Assembly: GCA_905194675.1 (NCBI GenBank)
Contig: CAJJTG010000060.1
Coordinates: forward strand, 1-9,766
DNA from: an uncultured Collinsella sp.
GTDB lineage: Bacteria; Actinomycetota; Coriobacteriia; Coriobacteriales; Coriobacteriaceae
Reading direction: 5' to 3'
DNA: 9,766 nt
The translations under genes and the position numbers were made by a program. Shown here piece by piece: positions 1-6,298 of this stretch. Numbering within the stretch: the stretch's first letter is position 1; each line of letters begins with the position of its first letter. The notes below the pieces were generated by a model. The model was not told the DNA's origin. It did not search any database and saw only the letters and a program-made list of their open reading frames with translations.

Positions 1-1127
1 ACGTTCTGGCTCGAGACAATCGCCACCGCCGGTGCCGTCACGAGCATCGCGCAAACGTTATTGATGACGCGGCCCATACACGGCCACAGATACGACCAAT
101 GCGCATACACCGAAATGGCGGCAAACTTCGCCGTGAAAAACACCACGAAGAAGCCCGCACCCAGATAGAAGATGACGGTGGCGGCAAGTATGTTGGCGCC
201 GTTGGCATCGGTGATAAGCACAGCGAATGAGAGCGTGGACAACATGGCGGCGCAGGTCATGATGATGTTCATACACGAGCGCCCGCGCAGGTCAAATAGG
301 GCGCCGGCGAGCAGAGCGCTCACGCCCATCAGCAAGCGCGACCAATCGCCCAAGTCAACGGACCCGGCGGCGTGCGAGATCGTGAGCCCCGCATTGAGGG
401 CGGCAAACACCCCGGTAAGGCAGGCGGTTGCAATCGTCAGACGCACCACGGCGCGCCGAAAAGCCGCCGTTGACTCGGGATCGTTTCGCCATTTGGCGCC
501 AAACTCCGATGCATCCACCGAAAGCTCGGAGATATCGGGTTCAGGCCCAAACTCAGATTCGCCGCGCAGCTTGGCACGGCGGACGCCGTGGAGGAGCGCC
601 ACCTGCGCGACCGCACAGGCAACAAAAACAAACTGCTGCGGAATCCCCGCGGGTATCACCATGTGGCTGAACACCTGAAGCAGGACGCCCAGAGCATATG
701 AAAGCGCCGCCGCGCGCGCCAAGTACGGCGTCCGCGCAAAGCGCCGCGCAAAGTTGGCGTGAGCGGTCGATCCGCAGTAGCCCAGCGTGCAACACGCCAT
801 CAAACCGCCGGCAATTACCACCTCAAACCGAACCGCCATAATCATCAGCAGCAATGCCGACACCAGCAGCACGCCCGTGATGTCGCTCGTCGTATCGATC
901 GCGCGGGGGCGGCGATAGTACAGAATAGGACGCACAAAAAAGCCGATTACGCTCGCACCGACGATGAGGGTCTCGTAGGTAGCAACCTCGCTCGGCGGCA
1001 CAAACTCGGCCACGCGCATGTCGAAGAGGTACTCGCCAGCCAAAAACGTAAAATAGAACAGCGCCAGGCATATAATCTCCCGAATGCCCCAACGCAAATA
1101 CGCTGTTGTGTCTCCCATACCTTTCAT
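1..1127 (-). CDS. MFS-like polytopic membrane protein, partial (possible membrane-bound LuxR-type regulator)
   Basis: An uninterrupted minus-strand frame runs from the ATG at 1127 off the left edge, giving 375 complete codons. I see about eleven hydrophobic segments: roughly residues 16-34, 48-66, 82-99, 101-119, 138-158, 162-180, then after a charged loop (181-225) 227-250, 260-280, 285-305, 311-334 and 341-372. The 6 + charged loop + 6 pattern, and a D-L-R-G-R turn at 279-283 after the eighth segment, fit the MFS fold. Proteins of this build with a C-terminal LuxR-type HTH are numerous in Coriobacteriia, where some act as small-molecule sensors; the HTH would lie outside the window, so that identity is inference. 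A plain MFS transporter is the alternative. A second ATG at 1118 is possible, but only the 1127 start has a G-rich tract at ribosome-binding distance. The gene is on the same strand as the kinase gene but separated from it by 389 bp. Confidence 0.75.
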   Translation of the reverse strand, partial: MKGMGDTTAYLRWGIREIICLALFYFTFLAGEYLFDMRVAEFVPPSEVATYETLIVGASVIGFFVRPILYYRRPRAIDTTSDITGVLLVSALLLMIMAVRFEVVIAGGLMACCTLGYCGSTAHANFARRFARTPYLARAAALSYALGVLLQVFSHMVIPAGIPQQFVFVACAVAQVALLHGVRRAKLRGESEFGPEPDISELSVDASEFGAKWRNDPESTAAFRRAVVRLTIATACLTGVFAALNAGLTISHAAGSVDLGDWSRLLMGVSALLAGALFDLRGRSCMNIIMTCAAMLSTLSFAVLITDANGANILAATVIFYLGAGFFVVFFTAKFAAISVYAHWSYLWPCMGRVINNVCAMLVTAPAVAIVSSQN

Positions 1128-1141
1128 GAATACCCCCCCCC
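1128..1141 (-). promoter_or_regulatory. G9 homopolymer at the ribosome-binding position
   Basis: On the minus strand nine consecutive G (plus-strand C run at 1133-1141) are followed by TATTC and the ATG at 1127. The tract is the only G-rich sequence at Shine-Dalgarno distance, so it probably serves as the ribosome-binding site. A run of this length is prone to slipped-strand length change. Confidence 0.5.
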
Positions 1142-1301
1142 GCAGTCGCTTAATGGCCTGCAAACTCATTCTATTAGAGAACCAGTCCTAATATCGAACC
1201 TATCCTCAAAATGTCGCTAATTTGACCCCAACAGCCCACGGCGTAAACCGATTTTGAGCCGCAAGGCCCAGAAGGGGCGCGCACGGCTTGCAGCTCGGCA
1301 A
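1142..1301. other. Intergenic stretch upstream of the membrane protein gene
   Basis: No gene is visible here. The stretch should hold the minus-strand promoter for the membrane protein gene, but I find no convincing -35/-10 pair; TAATAG-like hexamers near 1172-1177 are only weak candidates. TATTAG at 1172-1177 and CTAATA at 1188-1193 form a 6-bp dyad around a 10-nt spacer that could be an operator. From about 1257 rightward the sequence passes into the repeat-bearing region. Confidence 0.3.
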
Positions 1302-1501
1302 GGAGTGTCCCCAACTGCCACTCATTTAAGTACGTCCCCAATGAGTGCAAGTGACGCAAGTGCCAATCAAATGACGAGAGCGGATAATCTCCCACTTTGA
1401 GCCTGTATGCAGGCCAAAAACGGGAGATTATCCACTCTCATTCTGTGGGTAGCCATTGGGGACGTTCTTAAACGACTAGTCAAACAAGAACGTCCCCAAT
1501 G
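1302..1501. repeat. Composite palindromic repeat, left copy
   Basis: The block contains, in order: an AGTGTCCCCA motif (1303-1312); an exact copy of the 27-bp unit (1320-1346); hairpin A (arms 1376-1393 and 1422-1439, one C/A mismatch, with inner stem GCCTG 1401-1405 / CAGGC 1410-1414); and hairpin B (arms 1454-1469 and 1486-1501, 16 bp, perfect). Apart from the position of the 27-bp unit, the same order recurs at about 9450-9636 in the same orientation. Over the ungapped 78 bp at 1368-1445 versus 9494-9571 I count seven differences, all transitions. No transposase gene is attached. It lies 16 bp past the kinase stop codon and may also act on the 3' end of that transcript. It could be a REP- or MITE-like element. 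Confidence 0.8.
1320..1346 (+). repeat. 27-bp unit, copy 1
   Basis: The unit begins ACTCATTTAAGTACG, continues with TCCCC and ends AATGAGT. Its terminal 7-mers ACTCATT and AATGAGT are reverse complements, so a single unit can itself fold. Exact copies are at 2707-2733 and 9610-9636 (same orientation) and 9577-9603 (inverted). Confidence 0.9.
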
Positions 1502-1516
1502 ATTATGTCCAATGCG

Positions 1517-2428
1517 CTACACCAGGCGCATGGCCTCCTGGACAGCACCGTAAAGGTTGGCGTCGTTGCCGAGCTCGGCCGCCTTTATCTGCGGCACAGG
1601 AATGCCGGCAAGGGTCCCTTCGTAACTCGAGAGGGCCAGCGGCATCTGCGCACGCAGGGCATCGACGAGCTCGGGATGGCACGAGATGCCGCCTGCGATC
1701 ACAAAGACCTCGGGGTCGAGCACGGCCTGCAGGTTGATGAGCTGTCCGTCAAATGCGCGAGCGTAGCGGTCGAGCGCGCGCTGCCCCGCCATGTCGCCAT
1801 CCGCGATCCACTCAAAGACGCGGCGGCCGTCCACCGGAGAATCCGCAGGCAGGCCCTTCTCGGCAACGGCGGCATCGCGGAGCGCACGCCAACCGCCCGA
1901 ACCCGCAAAGGAGTTTTCCATGCTCGCAGCAGTCGTGACATCGTTGCGCAAGAAGCTAAACTCGCCTGCAAAGCAGTGCGCGCCGCGCAGGACCTTGCCG
2001 TCGATGACGATACCGCCGCCGATGCCCGTGCCGATAGCGAGCACCACGCCAAAACGCGTCCCGCGCAGAGCGCCAGCCGCATACTCACCGAGTGCACAGC
2101 ACCTACCGTCGTTATTGACGGCAATCGGCACCCCCAGAGCCTCGCGCATGAGCTTTCCGAGCGGACAGCCATCCATAAACGTGAGCGCACCACCGCGATG
2201 GATCGTTCCTGTGACATCTCCCTCGTAGATGCCGCCGGGCGCACTCACGCCCACGGCGCTCACGCGCTCGCGATACGGCTCGACGAGCGAGATCAGCGCC
2301 GCGACCGTCTCATCAGCCGTGGTAAAGCCCGTCGGCAGGCTTCCGCGCTCGCGGATGGAAAAATCCTCGCCCAGCACAGCCCATTTAACGGCCGTACCGC
2401 CCACATCGATTCCAAAAAACTCCTGCAT
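1517..2428 (-). CDS. ROK-family sugar kinase (zinc motif absent)
   Basis: Predicted cytoplasmic ATP-dependent sugar kinase of the ROK family, 303 aa. Numbering below is from this start. The first phosphate-binding loop is D-V-G-G-T at 8-12, the presumed catalytic aspartate is D107 in V-N-N-D-G, the second phosphate loop is G-T-G-I-G-G-G at 133-139, and a G-G-I motif lies at 246-248. The usual G-H after the G-E dipeptide is replaced: G-E-F-S-F at 155-159, and the CxCGxxGC zinc motif is missing. Some ROK kinases, including beta-glucoside kinases, are of the zinc-free type. A GTG at 2434 would extend the frame by two codons, but it overlaps the AAGGAG ribosome-binding site, which sits 5 nt from the ATG at 2428. 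As last gene of the minus-strand sugar cluster it probably phosphorylates a sugar released by the neighbouring hydrolases. The exact sugar cannot be read from sequence. Confidence 0.92.
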   Translation of the reverse strand: MQEFFGIDVGGTAVKWAVLGEDFSIRERGSLPTGFTTADETVAALISLVEPYRERVSAVGVSAPGGIYEGDVTGTIHRGGALTFMDGCPLGKLMREALGVPIAVNNDGRCCALGEYAAGALRGTRFGVVLAIGTGIGGGIVIDGKVLRGAHCFAGEFSFLRNDVTTAASMENSFAGSGGWRALRDAAVAEKGLPADSPVDGRRVFEWIADGDMAGQRALDRYARAFDGQLINLQAVLDPEVFVIAGGISCHPELVDALRAQMPLALSSYEGTLAGIPVPQIKAAELGNDANLYGAVQEAMRLV

Positions 2429-2467
2429 GTTCACTCCTTACAAGCGTAGCCCCGGACGCGCATCGCC

Positions 2468-2504
2468 GCGACCATCACAGGGGCCACCCCCCTGCGATGG
2501 TCGT
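2468..2504. other. Hairpin upstream of the ROK kinase gene
   Basis: CGACCATC (2469-2476) pairs with GATGGTCG (2496-2503), and CAGGGG (2478-2483) with CCCCTG (2489-2494), around a 5-nt loop with one internal A/C mismatch. No T-tract follows on either strand, so a canonical intrinsic terminator is unlikely. It lies between the broken gene remnant and the kinase start and may be an mRNA processing or attenuation structure, or a decayed terminator. Confidence 0.45.
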
Positions 2505-2539
2505 GCAGCAAGTCACACCCGGAGCCGATTATCTCTGTT

Positions 2540-2706
2540 TTACGCCTCTAATTTGGTCAGGCGAAGCATCATATACTGCTTACTTGGGAGATCGATGCGG
2601 AACTTGCCCTCAAAGGTTCCGGGAAGCTCCTCCTCCGTCATGCCTCATGTGTCCACGACACGCACCTTGTATCGAGCGCCCGCCTCGCCCACAAACTCAC
2701 GAGACC
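2540..2706 (-). pseudogene. Remnant of a protein C-terminus, family not recognised
   Basis: The minus frame ending at TAA (2540-2542) reads as a plausible protein C-terminus: W-S-R-E-F-V-G-E-A-G-A-R-Y-K-V-R-V-V-D-T, then an in-frame TGA at 2645-2647, then G-M-T-E-E-E-L-P-G-T-F-E-G-K-F-R-I-D-L-P and S-K-Q-Y-M-M-L-R-L-T-K-L-E-A. The alternating polar/hydrophobic pattern and Leu/Met-rich end resemble the C-terminal beta-sandwich of many glycoside hydrolases. That is an impression, not an identification. Codon use matches the surrounding real genes. The homologous-looking part stops where a 27-bp repeat copy begins (2707), and no start codon or ribosome-binding site is evident. It lies between the glycosidase and kinase genes on their strand, so a further gene of the cluster may have been lost here. 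Confidence 0.55.
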
Positions 2707-2744
2707 ACTCATTTAAGTACGTCCCCAATGAGTACCCAATGAGT
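2707..2744 (+). repeat. 27-bp unit, copy 2, with a partial tandem copy
   Basis: Positions 2707-2733 are an exact copy of the 27-bp unit. ACCCAATGAGT (2734-2744) then repeats its last ten bases, giving a short partial tandem duplication. The copy marks the upstream boundary of the gene remnant. Confidence 0.85.
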
Positions 2745-2755
2745 AAACAAAGAGT

Positions 2756-2813
2756 GCGACGGAATGGCTCCCCTTGGCAGCTTAAAGCCGTCATGCAGGA
2801 ACCATTCCGTCGC
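2756..2813 (-). terminator. Hairpin after the apiosidase-like gene, possible terminator
   Basis: GCGACGGAATGG (2756-2767) is perfectly complementary to CCATTCCGTCGC (2802-2813), and three further pairs form past one mismatch. The structure starts 45 bp after the minus-strand stop at 2858. In the minus direction it is followed by CTCTTTGTTTACTC, which is moderately T-rich; in the plus direction no T-run follows. The 34-nt distance between the main arms is long for an intrinsic terminator, so the call is tentative. Confidence 0.4.
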
Positions 2814-2857
2814 AGCCTAATGAAAGGGACTGGGTTGTAAATGTTGGAGAAGAGCCG

Positions 2858-4171
2858 TTAGCGCCCGGGGGCCAGGATCACCAGCGCGTCGTGCTCAAAG
2901 GGATGCTGCGCCACGCGCACGGTGCCGTCACCGTTGTCACGGACGGGCAGCTTTGCGATGCGCTTGTCCTCCATGTCGAGGACCGTCGCCGTCCAGCCAC
3001 GCGCGCCGTCGAGCTTAAACTTGAGCGCCGTGGTGCGCGGCAGGTACGTGACGACGCGATCGCCAACGCGCGCCACACGGATGGCCTCGCGCGCGTCGTC
3101 GAGGAGCTCCTGCGCCGGAACCACGGCAAGTGCATCGTCGGCAGCCGTAGCGCCCAGGGCGGCAAGCACGTGCTCGATCGCGCCAAAGTCCCACACACCC
3201 GCAAACTGCAGGCACTCTTGCCAGCGGAACGGCATGTCAAAGCCCTCGCCCAGCACCGAACCTTGGCTGCGCGATGTCTGCCAGTTCCAAACGCCGTGTG
3301 CGCCGTAAGTTACGCCGGCACTGGCGCCGGCAAGAATCGACGACCATACGCTCGCGCGGCAATCCTGCGCGGTGAAGCGCCAGTACACATTGCGCGACGC
3401 ACCCATCTGCTCGTAACAAGGCTCAGAGTTGACCATCGGCTTTTTAGGGTAGTTGGCGATAAAGTCCTGCGGCAGACGCCATGCCTCGGGCTGGCCCTCG
3501 TAGTTGTGGCCGGGCTGGAACATATGAAAGTCCAGACGGTCCAGATACTGCGCCGGAATGGTGCGATTGGCGCGGTTGATATGCATGGTGCGCAGCGCCT
3601 CGGGCGCGCGCTTGACGACCTCGTCGAGCGCGTCCTCGTAATAGGCGATCGCCTCGTCGCCGGCAAAGTCGGTATCGCCCGTCACCACGTAGACGGGGTT
3701 GAACTCGCCCAGGTTCTCGACGACGCGGGCAACGTGGGCACGGACCTCCTCACGCGGCATAACCTCGGCGCCGCAACGCTCGGCGATCTTGGCACCCCAG
3801 GTACCGGGCACGTAGTTGCACCACATAAGCACGAGCGCCGGACGGATGCCGTGCTCGACGGCAGCACGGCACATGGCGGCGGCGCGGTCCCAATATGCCT
3901 GGTTGGGACGGGACCAATCAAAGTGCACGCCGTCCTCGCTGGCATAGGGCCAAATGCCCAGGTCGGGGCAGCAGCGGTCCCACTGCGGCAGCGTGTTGAT
4001 CTGCAGCACATTCATGCCCTGCTCGGCACGGCGGGTCAGGTAGTAGTTCCAGTCATCCTCGGCAATGCTCGTAAATGCGCTCCAGCACGTATCGGCAAAC
4101 CAGAAGAACGGTTTGCCCTCGCACAAAAAGCCGTCCTGGCGACCGTTGACGGTCAGCTTTCCCAAACTCAT
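2858..4171 (-). CDS. DUF4038 / apiosidase-like glycoside hydrolase (GH140-related)
   Basis: A 437-aa protein with the DUF4038 (PF13204) apiosidase-like TIM-barrel signature: short N-terminal strand, then F-F-W-F-A-D-T-C-W-S-A-F at 22-33, a W-N-Y-Y-L-T-R-R-A-E-Q-G-M-N-V segment at 41-55, and barrel strands through about 330. A C-terminal beta domain at about 340-437 corresponds to the small domain (PF12904) usual in this family. By analogy with GH140 endo-apiosidase, the acidic pair would be one of D166/D168 in T-G-D-T-D-F and E250 in N-S-E-P-C-Y-E; this assignment is inferred. No signal peptide is seen, so the substrate is probably cleaved inside the cell after import. The frame extends upstream to 4279, but that part covers a large palindrome; AAAGGA lies 7 nt before the ATG at 4171, and a second ATG at 4177 is too close to it. 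The permease gene is 209 bp upstream on the same strand. The true sugar specificity is unknown. Confidence 0.85.
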   Translation of the reverse strand: MSLGKLTVNGRQDGFLCEGKPFFWFADTCWSAFTSIAEDDWNYYLTRRAEQGMNVLQINTLPQWDRCCPDLGIWPYASEDGVHFDWSRPNQAYWDRAAAMCRAAVEHGIRPALVLMWCNYVPGTWGAKIAERCGAEVMPREEVRAHVARVVENLGEFNPVYVVTGDTDFAGDEAIAYYEDALDEVVKRAPEALRTMHINRANRTIPAQYLDRLDFHMFQPGHNYEGQPEAWRLPQDFIANYPKKPMVNSEPCYEQMGASRNVYWRFTAQDCRASVWSSILAGASAGVTYGAHGVWNWQTSRSQGSVLGEGFDMPFRWQECLQFAGVWDFGAIEHVLAALGATAADDALAVVPAQELLDDAREAIRVARVGDRVVTYLPRTTALKFKLDGARGWTATVLDMEDKRIAKLPVRDNGDGTVRVAQHPFEHDALVILAPGR

Positions 4172-4198
4172 CTGCATGTCCTTTCGTTTGATAAAGGA

Positions 4199-4259
4199 TT
4201 TGCGAACCGCCGGGGGCTTTCGCGATAACCCCGCGCGAAAGCCCCCGGCGCTTGGCAAA
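4199..4259. other. Long near-perfect palindrome ahead of the apiosidase-like gene
   Basis: Arms 4208-4224 and 4234-4250 are perfectly complementary over 17 bp (CGCCGGGGGCTTTCGCG on the left), with a 9-nt loop. An outer TTTGC/GCAAA stem (4199-4203, 4255-4259) is joined through a partly paired 4-nt segment. In the minus direction it ends 27 bp before the glycosidase start and is not followed by a T-run. It could lower expression of the glycosidase relative to the permease, or stabilise a processed mRNA 5' end. Confidence 0.7.
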
Positions 4260-4306
4260 CCCTCGCGGGCGAATCTCACCCGCCTCCATCAGTCTACCTT
4301 GCAAGA

Positions 4307-4340
4307 AGGGCCCCGCCGGGCTTACGCCTGACGGGGCCCT
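4307..4340 (-). terminator. GC-rich hairpin with TTCTT, probable terminator after the permease gene
   Basis: AGGGCCCCG (4307-4315) pairs with CGGGGCCCT (4332-4340); an inner CGGGC/GCCTG stem with one G-T pair closes on a TTAC loop. In the minus direction the stem begins 40 bp after the permease stop and is followed immediately by TCTTGC after the final T of the stem. This is the best intrinsic terminator in the window and implies at least partial termination between the permease and glycosidase genes. Confidence 0.6.
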
Positions 4341-4380
4341 GTCGTGTAGGTGAGGTCTTATGCGACCGAACGGTTTGGCC

Positions 4381-5808
4381 TTAGGCCTCCATCTCGGCGA
4401 GCTCCTCCTTGGAGAAGCCGGAGACAAAGACGACGGCAGCGGCGATGACAAAGGAGATTGCCATACCAACGATAGCCCAGACGGTGTTCATCTGGCCACC
4501 CTGCAGGTAGTTGGTGAAGACCAGGAAGTTGGAGGCACCGCCTGCGAGGTAGTAGGTAACCCCCATGAGGCCGGAGAACACAGCGCCGATGGCACCGCCG
4601 ATGAACATGCCAAACATGGTGCGACGGAAGCGCATGAGGATGCCGAAGAGCGCGGGCTCGGTGACGCCGCCGGCGATGGCGGAGATGACGTAACCGATGG
4701 CGAGAGACTTCTCGTCGGGGTTCTTCATCTTGAGGAAGGCACCGAAGGCGCAGCCCCAGACAGCGGCCATAGCGCAGTTGGTGGAAACGAAGACGAAGGG
4801 ATCGTAACCGGCAGCGATGATCTGAACCTGGGCGAGCAGGATGACGGGCATGTGCATGCCGCAGACCACGAAGAGCTGCCAGAAGGCGCCGAGGACGGCC
4901 ATGACGATCAGGATGCCGATGCCGCCAAGGTCAGCAAGGCCGAAGAGGGCGTTGGCGATCAGCGTACCGATCTCGTTGCCGATCGGAGCGAGGACGATGA
5001 AGGCAATGGGGATCGTGACGATCATGGTGCAGAACGGCGTGAAGACCGTGGAGAGCACGTCGGGCATGACCTTCTTAAAGAACTTCTCGACGAAGTAGAG
5101 GACAGGCACCGAAAGGATGATCGGCAGGACGGACTGCTGATAGTTGGCAGCAGCGATCTGGATGCCGTAGACGGAGATGATGCCGCCGCCCTCCTGGGTG
5201 GCGACGCTCACCACGGAAGGAGCCATGAGGGCGCCACCGAGCAGCATGCCGAGCACCGGGCTGGCGCCGAGCTTCTTAGCCGCGGCATAACCCAGGTAGA
5301 TGGGGATAAAGGTGAACGTGGCCTCGTACAGCGTGGTGTAGAGGAACGTATAGGTCGGGTCGTCGGCCGAGAGCACACCGAGCATGGTGGGGCCGAGGAC
5401 GGCCGCGATGGTACGGAACAGACCGCCGGCCATGAGCAGCGGGATGAGCTGGGTCATGGAGCCCGACAGATAGTCGAGGATGATATTGGGCAGGTTCTTG
5501 AGCTCGAACTTCTCCTTGGGAGCATCGAGGTTCTCGTTGACGGCCTCACCCTGCTTGACACCGGAGATGGCGACGAACTCGGCGAGCACCTTGGGCACGT
5601 TCTGGCCGATGATGACCTGGAGCTGGCTACCGGCAAACTGGCAACCCAGAACACCCTTGACCTTCTTGATCTTCTCCACGTCGGCCTTGCTGTTATCCTT
5701 GAGCGTCAGACGCAGGCGCGTCATGCAGTTGGTGGCAACGGAAACATTCTCCGCACCGCCCACGAGCTCGAGGACATCGGTGGCAATCTGCTTGTTATCT
5801 ACTGCCAT
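4381..5808 (-). CDS. PTS sugar permease, EIIBC, glucose/beta-glucoside superfamily
   Basis: A 475-aa phosphotransferase-system permease that imports and phosphorylates a sugar or glycoside. EIIB spans about residues 1-80, with the phospho-accepting cysteine C28 in N-C-M-T-R-L-R-L. A linker at 85-105 leads to a polytopic EIIC domain at about 106-465, which carries G-G-V-T-E-P-A-L-F-G at 380-389, the family's substrate-site motif, and G-M-H-M-P at 317-321. The EIIA domain of BglF-type proteins is absent, and the chain ends soon after the last membrane segment, so EIIA must come from another protein. I chose the ATG at 5808 over the in-frame ATG at 5823 because the GGGGAGGGG sequence between them is the ribosome-binding site. 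Codon use is strongly biased (GAG, AAG, GCC, ATC), as in well-expressed genes. It is first in the minus-strand cluster and divergent from the esterase. The substrate is not determinable; the beta-glucoside/sucrose/trehalose branch is likely. Confidence 0.93.
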   Translation of the reverse strand: MAVDNKQIATDVLELVGGAENVSVATNCMTRLRLTLKDNSKADVEKIKKVKGVLGCQFAGSQLQVIIGQNVPKVLAEFVAISGVKQGEAVNENLDAPKEKFELKNLPNIILDYLSGSMTQLIPLLMAGGLFRTIAAVLGPTMLGVLSADDPTYTFLYTTLYEATFTFIPIYLGYAAAKKLGASPVLGMLLGGALMAPSVVSVATQEGGGIISVYGIQIAAANYQQSVLPIILSVPVLYFVEKFFKKVMPDVLSTVFTPFCTMIVTIPIAFIVLAPIGNEIGTLIANALFGLADLGGIGILIVMAVLGAFWQLFVVCGMHMPVILLAQVQIIAAGYDPFVFVSTNCAMAAVWGCAFGAFLKMKNPDEKSLAIGYVISAIAGGVTEPALFGILMRFRRTMFGMFIGGAIGAVFSGLMGVTYYLAGGASNFLVFTNYLQGGQMNTVWAIVGMAISFVIAAAVVFVSGFSKEELAEMEA

Positions 5809-5836
5809 GGGACCCCTCCCCATATCTTCGTGTGCC

Positions 5837-5899
5837 AGCCCCCTTGGGCTTAGGCACGCCTTTGGCCCGGCGACTATAACCCCTTACGGTTGCCGGACC
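5837..5899 (-). promoter_or_regulatory. Structured leader of the PTS permease gene
   Basis: On the minus strand, sequences 5892-5899 and 5864-5871 form an 8-bp stem with one G-U pair. It is continued by AACC/GGTT (5888-5891 with 5878-5881) beyond a 6-nt bulge. Nearer the start, 5846-5850 and 5837-5841 form a second 5-bp stem. No U-run follows, so this is not a clear terminator/antiterminator of the LicT/BglG type. Its presence in the mRNA depends on an unmapped transcription start. Confidence 0.3.
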
Positions 5900-5914
5900 C
5901 TTGGATACGCTTTT

Positions 5915-5931
5915 GTAAACAAGGTGTTTAC
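5915..5931. promoter_or_regulatory. Candidate operator O1
   Basis: GTAAACA-AGG-TGTTTAC is a dyad with perfect 7-bp arms. Two further GTTTAC half-sites follow at 5937-5942 and 5951-5956. It lies about 107 bp upstream of the permease start, suited to control of that gene. The sequence type resembles sites of LacI-like regulators, but no regulator gene is in view and the assignment is inference. Confidence 0.55.
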
Positions 5932-6148
5932 TGAACGTTTACGTGCTTTAGTTTACACGGAGCGCCGAATTTATGGCAATTTTGCCGTCTACAGTCCGGT
6001 GAACGGTAGGAAATCGGGGGTGAACGTATTTGAATGGCGGGAGATGGTCTCTTTGACCCTCTATTGATATATAGCCATTTACGTGGGATTTTATTTTGAT
6101 GAACACCTCACTGATCTGTTAACTCATCAACAGAATCCCTGCTAGAAG

Positions 6149-6170
6149 CTAGTAAACAACCGTTTAGTAG
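6149..6170. promoter_or_regulatory. Candidate operator O2
   Basis: CTAGTAAAC, AACC and GTTTAGTAG form a dyad with eight of nine arm positions paired. It shares the TAAAC/GTTTA core with the other candidate sites in this control region. Confidence 0.45.
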
Positions 6171-6234
6171 TTCACGACGTGTTCAATTTTGCCGTTTACC
6201 GAGTTCATCTGGTTATTCTTCAATTCTAGATTAC

Positions 6235-6250
6235 ACTAAACATGTTTAGT
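6235..6250. promoter_or_regulatory. Candidate operator O3
   Basis: ACTAAACATGTTTAGT is a perfect 16-bp palindrome with the TAAAC/GTTTA core, 49 bp upstream of the esterase start. Its central ATG (6242) opens a longer frame for the esterase, but that ATG has no ribosome-binding site and is better explained as part of the operator. Confidence 0.5.
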
Positions 6251-6298
6251 TTGTATTGCCGCAGATGCCAGGCATTCGCGGCGCAAGGGAGGCAGCTC

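Larger units (their letters stand above)
5809..6298. other. Divergent control region between the permease and esterase genes
   Basis: This 490-bp stretch, clearly more AT-rich than its surroundings from about 5910 to 6250, contains no convincing gene. It holds the permease leader, repeated GTTTAC/GTAAAC half-sites near 5915-5956, a dyad at 6149-6170, another GTTTAC at 6194-6199 and a perfect palindrome at 6235-6250. Promoters for both directions must lie here, but no strong -35/-10 pair stands out; TACACT at 6233-6238 is a weak -10 candidate for the esterase gene and overlaps the 6235 palindrome. Confidence 0.6.

Noticed and set aside
172..678. 168-codon open frame on the plus strand
   Set aside because: It overlaps the membrane protein gene in antisense, and its Arg/Ala/Ser-rich composition is typical of a shadow frame.
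1172..1193. TATTAG/CTAATA dyad as operator of the membrane protein gene
   Set aside because: Only six paired bases around a 10-nt spacer in AT-rich sequence, with no second copy in the window. Mentioned in the intergenic entry but not called.
1174..1395. Short minus-strand frame sharing G-D-Y-P-L-S-S-F with a frame near 9342-9578
   Set aside because: The shared peptide comes only from the DNA repeat (hairpin A), and the frames diverge elsewhere, so these are not conserved small proteins.
1499..2449. 316-codon open frame on the plus strand
   Set aside because: Antisense shadow of the ROK kinase gene; it starts in the repeat and has no domain pattern.
1320..2744. Repeated 27-bp units as a possible CRISPR array
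   Set aside because: Copies are 1.4 to 7 kb apart or inverted, there is no regular spacer pattern, and no cas genes are present.
2229..2840. 203-codon open frame on the plus strand
   Set aside because: It runs through the end of the kinase gene, a hairpin, the gene remnant and a repeat, with no coherent composition or ribosome-binding site.
2891..4228. 445-codon open frame on the plus strand
   Set aside because: Antisense shadow of the apiosidase-like gene, with no ribosome-binding site or recognisable domain.
4360..5853. 497-codon open frame on the plus strand
   Set aside because: It lies antisense to the permease gene. Its composition (very rich in Asp, Glu, Gly and His) is the mirror of a GC3-biased membrane protein, and it matches no family pattern.
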